Shown here: piece by piece, positions 1-6,378 of the stretch | Position numbering within the stretch: position 1 is the stretch's first letter | Layout of the letters: each line of letters begins with the position of its first letter | From: Candidatus Saccharimonadia bacterium | GTDB taxonomy: Bacteria > Patescibacteriota > Saccharimonadia > Saccharimonadales > Saccharimonadaceae | Length of the DNA stretch: 12,925 nt | Direction: 5' to 3' | NCBI GenBank assembly: GCA_023259925.1 | Contig: JALRDS010000030.1 | Span: 1-12,925 of the forward strand | Made by a program: the position numbers and the translations under genes | The notes under the pieces: model-generated | Databases searched by the model: none | What the model was told of the DNA's origin: nothing | Seen by the model: only the letters and a program-made list of their open reading frames with translations

Positions 1-24
1 AGTAGCTTTGCTTTAATAAAAGCG

Positions 25-30
25 TAAGGA
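25..30 (+). promoter_or_regulatory. Shine-Dalgarno for the first gene
   Basis: TAAGGA lies 10 nt before the ATG at 41. No -10 box is seen 6-7 nt before this start, unlike most other first genes in the window, so this gene is probably read from a leadered or operon mRNA whose promoter is outside the window or in the first 25 bases. Confidence 0.5.
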
Positions 31-40
31 TTTTAAGAAT

Positions 41-748
41 ATGAATACACAAAAAGGCTTCGCGCACGCAGTTCTCGTTTTAATAATCGTAATACTGCTT
101 TTAAGTGGTCTAGGTTTTGTATTCTGGAATTCATTTACAAAAAATAATACTCAGAGTGTGACAAGCGAACAATCCAAAGGTAGTGACAGCGAGGATAAAA
201 AATCACCTAGCGATGCCTCAATACTAGAAAAGAGCTATAGCTCCGTAGGTGAAAGCGGCTTAGAATTTAGGTATCCAGAAAGCTGGACTATTCTACCCTC
301 ACCTAAAGTTACAGTATCAGAAGATGGCAGTAAAAAATTTGTAACAACTATGGTCTTCAGCCAAAAACCTACTACTGATGGCAAGCTTGAAGTTGCAACT
401 AATCACGTTGTTGTTACCTTTACCGAATTAGCCGGAAATCATTCCTATAGTTTTACCAACCCCGGTAAGCAAGAATTTGAATCGAAGTTTAAAGTTGGCG
501 ATGCATCTGTTGGACTGACAGCCGCAGGAAAAGGTAGCTCATCTGAGCCATTTATGTCGCAGCTGCTTAGTATTGATCCTGTCAGTACTCATGGGGAGTC
601 GTACCTCACACTACAAAACAGCTATTTCCTACTCGCTACCGCACAAAGCAATTCGTACCCAGCGAAAAACATGAAACAACGAGATATTTCAAAAGATATT
701 GAAGAAGCTAAGCTAATTCTCAAATCAGTCAAGATAGTCAAGCAGTAA
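41..748 (+). CDS. Membrane-anchored extracytoplasmic protein, function unknown
   Basis: The 235-residue product starts with a short polar head and one hydrophobic segment (about residues 8-29), followed by a Ser/Asp/Lys-rich linker (about 33-62) and a soluble domain facing outward. The soluble part begins with an FRYPESW motif (76-82), which recalls the start of PsbP-like or similar small beta-sheet domains, but I cannot place it in a family with confidence. The head carries KGFAHAV, which resembles a class III (prepilin) processing site after Gly6 but lacks the usual Glu at +5, so plain membrane anchoring is more likely. There are no cysteines and no obvious catalytic residues. The ATG at 41 is supported by the TAAGGA upstream. 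It is followed by a 94-base gap before the nuclease gene. Confidence 0.8.
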   Translation: MNTQKGFAHAVLVLIIVILLLSGLGFVFWNSFTKNNTQSVTSEQSKGSDSEDKKSPSDASILEKSYSSVGESGLEFRYPESWTILPSPKVTVSEDGSKKFVTTMVFSQKPTTDGKLEVATNHVVVTFTELAGNHSYSFTNPGKQEFESKFKVGDASVGLTAAGKGSSSEPFMSQLLSIDPVSTHGESYLTLQNSYFLLATAQSNSYPAKNMKQRDISKDIEEAKLILKSVKIVKQ

Positions 749-830
749 CTAATTAGATTAATTTGTGTAGCCGTAAACAGACCAGTACCATACTTTAAAC
801 ATGTAAACTGCAAACACTAACCGTTCAGCG

Positions 831-836
831 TATAAT
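831..836 (+). promoter_or_regulatory. -10 box of a leaderless promoter (exonuclease-Cho gene)
   Basis: Perfect TATAAT with a 6-nt spacer (AGATAC) before the ATG at 843, so transcription is expected to begin at the A of the start codon. No Shine-Dalgarno is present. No convincing -35 hexamer is seen 16-18 nt upstream. The string from 830 to 845 is repeated exactly at 2245-2260. Confidence 0.7.
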
Positions 837-842
837 AGATAC

Positions 843-2234
843 ATGCTTAACGAACCAATGGTGTTCGTAGACGTTGAAACAAACGGCAAGTTTGGCGCCG
901 ACGGACGCATTATTGAGATAGGGGTTATTCGCACAGAAAATGGCGAAGTGATTGATACATTTCACTCTCTCGTTAACCCCGGTTCTACTGTACCCGTATG
1001 GATAGAGCGATTGACTGGCATATCAAACGCCGATCTAGTGCATGCACCCTATTTTGAAGATGTCGCCCGCCAGCTACATAGAATTTTTAGTAATGCGCTG
1101 TTTGTAGCACACAATGTTCGGTTTGATTATTCATTTTTTAAATCGCATTTTGCTTCTATAGGAATCGAGTACAAACCAAAACTCTTTTGTACAGTGCGCA
1201 TGTCTCGCGCGCTGTACCCAGAACATTCTGGCCATAGTTTAGAAAAAATAATCAAACGACATAGCATACCTACCAATAGTCGGCATAGAGCGTATGATGA
1301 CGCCAAAGCAATGTACGATTTTTACAAACTTACCGTTGCACATAAAGGCACTCAAGCAGTTGAAGAGAATATTCGCAGACAAATCCGTACAAAATCTCTA
1401 CCACCACACGTCGATGAATCAACGATTGATAAACTACCGTCTTCGCCCGGTGTTTATATATTTAAAGATGAAGATGGCCACCCGCTTTATGTAGGTAAGA
1501 GCATTGATATTAAAGCGCGCGTACGTTCGCACTTCACCAATGACACTCGTATTGTGAAAGAAATGAAGCTATCTCAGCGAAGCTATAGTATTGATTCAAT
1601 AACGACAGACACGGAGATTGAGGCGTTACTACTCGAGTCTGCCACCGTAAAAAAGCTTCAGCCTCTCTTTAATCGTCGTTTACGCCGCACCACAAAGCAG
1701 TCGGTTCTTGTGCGCACTAAAAACGAACACGGCTACCTTGAAATTAGCGTAGAAAATAAAGCACTGTCAGACATGACCGATACATCAATAATCTACGGAG
1801 TGTACACATCTAGAGCCAAAGCAAAGTCTGCTTTAGAATCAGCCATGAAAACATTTCAACTGTGCCCAAAACTACTCGCGCTTGAATCATCTGGTGGCGC
1901 CTGTTTCCGTTCTCAGCTGGGGCTATGCAAAGGTGCTTGCATCCAAAAAGAACCTTCAAATGCATATAATCAGCGAGTTGAACTGGCGCTTTCAAGATCG
2001 AAAATTGACTCGTGGCCGTTTGCTAAAAAAATTGCCGTGAAAATTAGCGATACAAAGTCCTTAATAGTTGACCAATGGATCATCGAAGGAATACTCCTGC
2101 ACGACTTTGAACCTACCCTTGAACGTCTCAGTAACGGGTTCGACATTGATACCTATAAAATTTTGCGAAGCTACATTCGAACACATCCCGCTAGCGTGTC
2201 GCAGTGTGGCCTGGGCATAGAATTATCTAGCTAG
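843..2234 (+). CDS. DEDDh 3'-5' exonuclease fused to Cho/UvrC-type GIY-YIG endonuclease
   Basis: 463 residues in two nuclease modules. Residues 1-165 are a DnaQ-like exonuclease: Exo I D10/E12 (FVDVETNG), Exo II D95 (HNVRFD), Exo III H148 and D153 (HRAYDD), all present. Residues about 197-285 are a GIY-YIG domain of UvrC/Cho type: GVY 203-205, YVG 216-218, likely catalytic R226, likely metal-binding E260 in EIEALLLES, and PLFN at 274-277. The C-terminal part holds C341, C354, C362 and C366, matching the cysteine cluster after the nuclease in Cho/UvrC proteins. There is no UvrC RNase H-like 5'-incision domain and no HhH tail. The domain order matches the exonuclease-Cho fusions known in Actinobacteria. 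The likely role is DNA repair: 3' incision at lesions plus trimming. It is transcribed alone from its own leaderless promoter. Confidence 0.88.
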   Translation: MLNEPMVFVDVETNGKFGADGRIIEIGVIRTENGEVIDTFHSLVNPGSTVPVWIERLTGISNADLVHAPYFEDVARQLHRIFSNALFVAHNVRFDYSFFKSHFASIGIEYKPKLFCTVRMSRALYPEHSGHSLEKIIKRHSIPTNSRHRAYDDAKAMYDFYKLTVAHKGTQAVEENIRRQIRTKSLPPHVDESTIDKLPSSPGVYIFKDEDGHPLYVGKSIDIKARVRSHFTNDTRIVKEMKLSQRSYSIDSITTDTEIEALLLESATVKKLQPLFNRRLRRTTKQSVLVRTKNEHGYLEISVENKALSDMTDTSIIYGVYTSRAKAKSALESAMKTFQLCPKLLALESSGGACFRSQLGLCKGACIQKEPSNAYNQRVELALSRSKIDSWPFAKKIAVKISDTKSLIVDQWIIEGILLHDFEPTLERLSNGFDIDTYKILRSYIRTHPASVSQCGLGIELSS

Positions 2235-2245
2235 GTAATTCGTTG

Positions 2246-2251
2246 TATAAT
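2246..2251 (+). promoter_or_regulatory. -10 box of a leaderless promoter (thioredoxin-like/CcdA operon)
   Basis: Perfect TATAAT with a 6-nt spacer (AGATAC) before ATG 2258. It starts 11 nt after the stop of the nuclease gene. The box overlaps an in-frame TTG at 2243 that software may choose as the start, in which case the promoter itself would be translated as Tyr-Asn. Confidence 0.7.
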
Positions 2252-2257
2252 AGATAC

Positions 2258-2749
2258 ATGAATAAGATAGCTCTCATTAGCATTCTTGCGATTCTGACCC
2301 TTATAGTTGGAGCAGGGGCTTTCGTGTTTCTCAGCAAGCCAGAACCCGAAAACGCTATATCTACAAAAGATAGCACGCTAAGAACACAGAATACCGATCA
2401 ACCCACAGCCCAATCTACTGAGGAGCCTAGCCAGACTGCGGGTAGTTATGTAGAGTACTCTAACGAAAACCTAACTAAATACAGTAACAATACTCGCCTG
2501 CTTTTCTTTCATGCCCCGTGGTGCCCGCAATGCCGAGAGCTTGATGCAAGCATAGCAGCCAGTTCAATACCCGCAAATACTACAATTCTAAAGGTTGATT
2601 ACGACACGAGCCAAGACTTACGACAAACGTATGGAGTCACGCTTCAGACGACAGTAGTGAAGATAGATGCTGCCGGAGAAAAGGTTGATAGCTTTGTTGC
2701 CTATGACGAACCTACATTTGCCAGCGTAGAAAGTGCTCTTCTGCCTTGA
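2258..2749 (+). CDS. Membrane-anchored thioredoxin-like protein (WCPQC)
   Basis: 163 residues from ATG 2258. This start is preferred over TTG 2243 because the TTG sits in the -10 box. Residues about 4-26 form one TM or signal anchor, followed by a Ser/Thr/Gln/Glu-rich linker (about 28-65) and a thioredoxin fold (about 70-163) with the redox motif WCPQC (C89, C92). The position normally held by the cis-proline opposite the active site appears to be Thr (T131/T132, in GVTLQTT), a substitution seen in some small thioredoxin-like families. The domain should face outside the membrane and exchange disulfides with exported proteins. The stop overlaps the start of the CcdA-type gene by 4 bases (TTGA), so the two are probably co-translated and work together: the membrane carrier would pass electrons to this thioredoxin-like domain. 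Whether it reduces or oxidises substrates cannot be told from sequence. Confidence 0.85.
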   Translation: MNKIALISILAILTLIVGAGAFVFLSKPEPENAISTKDSTLRTQNTDQPTAQSTEEPSQTAGSYVEYSNENLTKYSNNTRLLFFHAPWCPQCRELDASIAASSIPANTTILKVDYDTSQDLRQTYGVTLQTTVVKIDAAGEKVDSFVAYDEPTFASVESALLP

Positions 2750-3486
2750 TTGAAATTCTAATATTTTCATTCTTTGCCGGCGTACTAACCGTTCTAGCAC
2801 CATGTATACTGCCACTCATTCCAGTTGTTATCGGGGGAAGTTTATCTACTCAAACTGCACGTGGTTCGGTTGATCAAAAACGACCGTTTATCATTATCGC
2901 TAGTCTTATTACATCAATATTACTATTCAGCCTACTACTCAAAGCAAGCACTGCTCTGCTGGGAATTCCCACTACAGTCTGGTCAGTTATTTCAGGTGTC
3001 ATTATTATACTGCTGGGTATAAATGCACTCATACCTACAATTTGGGAAACAATTATGCTCAAAACCAACCTTTCGTTTGCTGCAAATACAGCACTTGGTA
3101 ATTCGCAAAGAGGTAATGGCATTTCAAGAGACATTGCCTTAGGCGCTGCACTAGGCCCGGTGTTTAATAGCTGCAGCCCTACGTACGCACTTATTATTGC
3201 CGTGCTCTTGCCCGCATCTTTCTCATCGGGTGTAGTATACCTATTTGCCTATTGTTTAGGGTTGGGGTTGGTGTTATTACTCTTTGCCCTCTTCGGCCAA
3301 TCACTTGTTACCAAGTTTCGCTGGATGAGCAATCCACATGGTGGTTTTCAAAAAGCAATCGGGGTCGCACTACTCATCATAGGCGTTGTTGTTCTGTTTG
3401 GTCTTGATAAGCAGTTTCAGACATTCGTACTAGATAACGGGTGGTATGACCCTATCAAAAACCTAGAAGAATCATTTACTCGCTAA
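2746..3486 (+). CDS. CcdA/DsbD-type transmembrane thiol-disulfide carrier
   Basis: 246 residues with about six hydrophobic segments (roughly 3-30, 48-72, 78-100, 130-155, 160-187, 202-222), typical of the CcdA/DsbD core. The two signature cysteines are C20 in the LAPCILPLIP motif of TM1 and C143 in FNSCSPTY of TM4; these carry electrons from cytoplasmic thioredoxin across the membrane. The length fits stand-alone CcdA proteins. The start is TTG at 2746, overlapping the upstream TGA as TTGA, which implies translational coupling; no closer in-frame start fits. The expected partner is the anchored thioredoxin-like protein just upstream. No cytochrome c genes are in the window, so a general role in exported-protein thiol control is more likely than cytochrome maturation. 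Its 3' end overlaps the convergent Clp-like gene by 11 bases. Confidence 0.88.
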   Translation: MIEILIFSFFAGVLTVLAPCILPLIPVVIGGSLSTQTARGSVDQKRPFIIIASLITSILLFSLLLKASTALLGIPTTVWSVISGVIIILLGINALIPTIWETIMLKTNLSFAANTALGNSQRGNGISRDIALGAALGPVFNSCSPTYALIIAVLLPASFSSGVVYLFAYCLGLGLVLLLFALFGQSLVTKFRWMSNPHGGFQKAIGVALLIIGVVVLFGLDKQFQTFVLDNGWYDPIKNLEESFTR

Positions 3487-5926
3487 TATCTCTACTGTCG
3501 ATTTTTGCTTCTGCTTCGATATTACGTACTTGCTCAGCCTTACCCAACACCTCTTCAACTTGCTTAAGTGTTATAAGAATTTCAGAGCCAGCACTCGCGG
3601 CGCCCGAGAGCATTTGTTTTGCCACGGTATTCTCTACCGCCTTCTGGACAACACGGCGCATTGGCCGGGCACCAAGTCGTGGGTCATAGCCTTTATCTAC
3701 TAGCAGTTGTTTGGCCGAATCCTCAACGGCAACGTGTACTTTTTGTACGGCAAGTGTTTTGTTGATCCCAGCAATTATAAGATCTACTACCTGCAGTAGC
3801 TCTTGTTTACCAAGCGGCGTAAAGGTGACAATCTCGTCGAATCGATTTAAGAATTCTGGCCGGAATGTGTTTTCGTTAATTAGCTCATCGATAAACTGCT
3901 GCTCGAACTGGTCTAACTTATACCCACGCTCAATGTACTCGCGAATACGATCAGCGCCAGCATTGCTGGTCGCAATGATTATGGCATCGCGAAAGCTAAC
4001 TTCTCTATTGTTTATATCTCGTAAAATTCCTTCGTCTAAAGCTTGCAGAAGTGTTGTGAGTACGTTTGGATGCGCTTTTTCTATTTCATCAAGCAACACC
4101 ACACTGAAGGGTTGCTTTAATAGTTGTGAGGTTAGGCTAGATGGGTCGGTCGATCCATCCGCAATCAACCTTGAAACATCCTCATTTCGCACATACTCGT
4201 TTAAATCGATCCGCACGATACGGTCTTCTCCTTCAAAATATACATCCGCAAGCGCTTTGGCAAGTTCCGTCTTCCCCACCCCTGTTGGACCTAAAAATAA
4301 GAATGTACCGATTGGCCTGTTTTCATTGCGAACGCCCGCACGCGCCCGACGCAGGGCATCACTCACAACGCGCACAGCCCTAGTTTGATTAATCATACGC
4401 TTGTGAATCAACTCTTCTAAGTTGAGCAACTTCTGTCGTTCATCCTCAGATGAAGCCTGGCCTAGTTTCACGCCCAGAGTCTTTTCGATTGCTTGACGTA
4501 CGGAATTCATTGTTACGTACCCATTCTCACTATACCCTGCGGCCGATTCAAGTAGCCTTAATGCCCTACCCGGCATAGCCAAATCGTGCACGTATCGCTC
4601 ACTTAGGCGATACGCTTCGTAAATTGACTGGTATGAATACGTAACATGACGACTAAACTCTGTGAGGATTAACTGATCTTGCAGTACGGCAATCGTCTCT
4701 TCTTTAGTAGCCGGATTTACCGATACACGATTCAGTGCATTTACTAATGCACTGTTACGCTGACTAATTTGTAAATAGCGTTGCTCGTCCATAGTGAGCA
4801 CTAAACGTAGTCGTCCTGCTTCAATAATCGGTAGGAGCACATTACTCATATCTACCGATCCGATTCCATCCTCGAAGAATAACTGAGCATCATCGAGACA
4901 TAAAATTATATTTTTTGCAGCATATGCTTCACTGAATAATCGAGTAAGTAGTTGCTCAAGTTCACCTCGCCCGGGTGCAGCTGAAAGTAATGCGCCGGCA
5001 TCTAACATAACCACTTGCCGAAATTTTAATGAAGATGAAATCTTGGACGACGCATCTAGTAACCGCTCAGCCAGCGCGTGCACAACTGTTGTTTTGCCAA
5101 CTCCAGCCGAGCCAACTAAAACAATGTTCTGGCGGCCGCGACTCGAAAACGTGTCAATAATTTGATCGAGTGAGTCAATGTGCGATTCAAGATCAACGTG
5201 CAAACTACCGTTGTTCGCGATTTGTTCGCTAATATTTGTGCCAAAGCGTGACAACAGCGGGGTATATCCAAAGGCCCAGTCGCGCGCAATACCACCCGTA
5301 CGCTTAGGTGCCTTGTGCTTCTCAATCAGAGCCTCTAAGTGTTGCTGCCACTCTATCCCCTTCTTTATATCAGACAACTCAATGTGGTTATGAGCTAGCA
5401 ATGATTCATGCTCCGGAAACTGCTTAACAAGAGCATACACAAGCATACCAGCCGTTATTGTACTCATACCCCGTTCTTCTCGCATGTCGTTTGCAGCGGT
5501 CCACACTTCAGCGCTATCAGATTGCTCAGAAGATGCTATTTGTAACAAAAAGTTTGGCGTAATTCCAAAACGCAGGGCATAAAATAAACCACCACCCGTT
5601 TGCATCACCGCTTTGGCGATATCAGCTGGGCTTGGCTGTTTTGGTAAAACGGCTAAAATTTCACTCACAAGAATGTCATCAATATACTTTGCAGGTTGAA
5701 TTGGTGGAATATGCTTTAGTTCTCCGCTATGCCAAAATACAAACATCAGTGGCAGTGCGGCAGCTGAAAGTACCAACCAGCCAATAGACAGGCCCACAAG
5801 CAACCCCGCTAAACCTACTACGATCAACAAACAGATAGCTGCGACTGCAACGATACGCCAATGACCGTTACCGTAGCGCGAGAGTCTCGCCTTTTCAGAC
5901 CGAAAACTCCCATGGCGAATACTCAT
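3476..5926 (-). CDS. Membrane-anchored Clp-like double AAA+ ATPase with altered pore loops
   Basis: 816 residues from the ATG at 5926, which overlaps the upstream stop as ATGA; ATG 5932 is an alternative. Residues about 24-65 form two TM helices. Next come Clp_N-like helices (about 85-200), D1 (about 230-450) and D2 (about 505-770). D1 has Walker A GSAGVGKTT (272-280, K278) but a weak Walker B (LDDAQ). Its pore position reads PGRGE where ClpB has KYRGE, and the ALERRF arginine-finger motif reads ALVNALN. D2 keeps Walker A (546-553, K552), Walker B (D613/E614), sensor 1 (N655), arginine finger (R695) and sensor 2 (R754), but the GYVGYEEGG pore loop is missing and the segment is about 4 residues short. 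No coiled-coil M domain and no [IVL]G[FL] ClpP-docking loop is seen. It is therefore probably a D2-driven membrane ATPase rather than a standard protease partner. No clpP is nearby. Confidence 0.88.
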   Translation of the reverse strand: MSIRHGSFRSEKARLSRYGNGHWRIVAVAAICLLIVVGLAGLLVGLSIGWLVLSAAALPLMFVFWHSGELKHIPPIQPAKYIDDILVSEILAVLPKQPSPADIAKAVMQTGGGLFYALRFGITPNFLLQIASSEQSDSAEVWTAANDMREERGMSTITAGMLVYALVKQFPEHESLLAHNHIELSDIKKGIEWQQHLEALIEKHKAPKRTGGIARDWAFGYTPLLSRFGTNISEQIANNGSLHVDLESHIDSLDQIIDTFSSRGRQNIVLVGSAGVGKTTVVHALAERLLDASSKISSSLKFRQVVMLDAGALLSAAPGRGELEQLLTRLFSEAYAAKNIILCLDDAQLFFEDGIGSVDMSNVLLPIIEAGRLRLVLTMDEQRYLQISQRNSALVNALNRVSVNPATKEETIAVLQDQLILTEFSRHVTYSYQSIYEAYRLSERYVHDLAMPGRALRLLESAAGYSENGYVTMNSVRQAIEKTLGVKLGQASSEDERQKLLNLEELIHKRMINQTRAVRVVSDALRRARAGVRNENRPIGTFLFLGPTGVGKTELAKALADVYFEGEDRIVRIDLNEYVRNEDVSRLIADGSTDPSSLTSQLLKQPFSVVLLDEIEKAHPNVLTTLLQALDEGILRDINNREVSFRDAIIIATSNAGADRIREYIERGYKLDQFEQQFIDELINENTFRPEFLNRFDEIVTFTPLGKQELLQVVDLIIAGINKTLAVQKVHVAVEDSAKQLLVDKGYDPRLGARPMRRVVQKAVENTVAKQMLSGAASAGSEILITLKQVEEVLGKAEQVRNIEAEAKIDSRDISE

Positions 5927-6306
5927 CTCCATGATGGAACCCAACCCGATATCATTAAGATAAACCCAGCAAGTGGAGCAAAAGGAATCATAGACCACCC
6001 TACGATACTCAAGACACCAATAGTGACCTGCACTACAATCCACACCAAACCAATTACTATAAGTATGATTCGAGCCACTGCACCAATTACTCTAGATAGC
6101 TGCCTGTCAAAAAAGGCTCGGAGTATGACCGAAACAGGGCCTTTTACACCTCCGGCTGATATTTGTCGGTATGGCGCAAATAAACTTGATGCCAGTAGTC
6201 CAATCGAAAAATAGTCATACGTACGTACCAATTGATTTTTTACAGCGAACACGCGCGCCATCCAGCCAGCACCGTACCACCACGAGAGAATGCCCACAAT
6301 AAACAT
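5923..6306 (-). CDS. Small membrane protein co-transcribed with the Clp-like ATPase
   Basis: 127 residues from ATG 6306. An in-frame start 24 bases upstream (6330) exists, but a TACAAT box 6 nt before ATG 6306 makes the shorter form more likely. Hydrophobic segments lie at about residues 2-20 (with a WWYGAGW patch), about 35-50 (weaker), and a long stretch at about 78-124 that can form two TM helices. Between them is a basic amphipathic region (about 50-75: APYRQISAGG, RAFFDRQLSR). I do not recognise the family. The stop overlaps the ATG of the Clp-like ATPase by ATGA, and both proteins are membrane-embedded, so a membrane complex of the two is a reasonable inference. It could help recruit substrates or anchor the ATPase. 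Confidence 0.78.
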   Translation of the reverse strand: MFIVGILSWWYGAGWMARVFAVKNQLVRTYDYFSIGLLASSLFAPYRQISAGGVKGPVSVILRAFFDRQLSRVIGAVARIILIVIGLVWIVVQVTIGVLSIVGWSMIPFAPLAGFILMISGWVPSWR

Positions 6307-6312
6307 ATGCTT

Positions 6313-6318
6313 ATTGTA
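6313..6318 (-). promoter_or_regulatory. -10 box of a leaderless promoter (small membrane protein/Clp-like operon)
   Basis: On the minus strand TACAAT is followed by a 6-nt spacer (AAGCAT) and the ATG at 6306. It is back to back with the murT promoter; the two start codons are 72 bases apart and the -10 boxes 47 bases apart, so the two operons share one short divergent control region. Confidence 0.6.
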
Positions 6319-6365
6319 CCTTATCACCACGAGTTTCGATACGTTCGTTTAAGAGGGCTTTAGTC

Positions 6366-6371
6366 TATAAT
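6366..6371 (+). promoter_or_regulatory. -10 box of a leaderless promoter (murT-gatD)
   Basis: Perfect TATAAT with a 7-nt spacer (AGTATTC) before ATG 6379. No Shine-Dalgarno is present and no convincing -35 hexamer is seen. Confidence 0.68.
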
Positions 6372-6378
6372 AGTATTC

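Noticed and set aside
749..780. A/T-rich inverted repeat after the first gene as a terminator
   Set aside because: The stem is only about five A/T pairs (AATTA/TAATT) with no clear T tract; too weak to call.
3711..4388. 225-codon plus-strand open frame opposite the Clp-like gene
   Set aside because: The product is Ser/Arg/Thr-rich with no fold-like pattern, and the opposite strand encodes the conserved D2 AAA+ domain; it is an antisense shadow.
5927..6043. Upstream extension of the Clp-like protein by 39 residues
   Set aside because: It lies wholly within the small membrane protein gene in another frame and has no Shine-Dalgarno; the ATGA overlap at 5926 is a better start.
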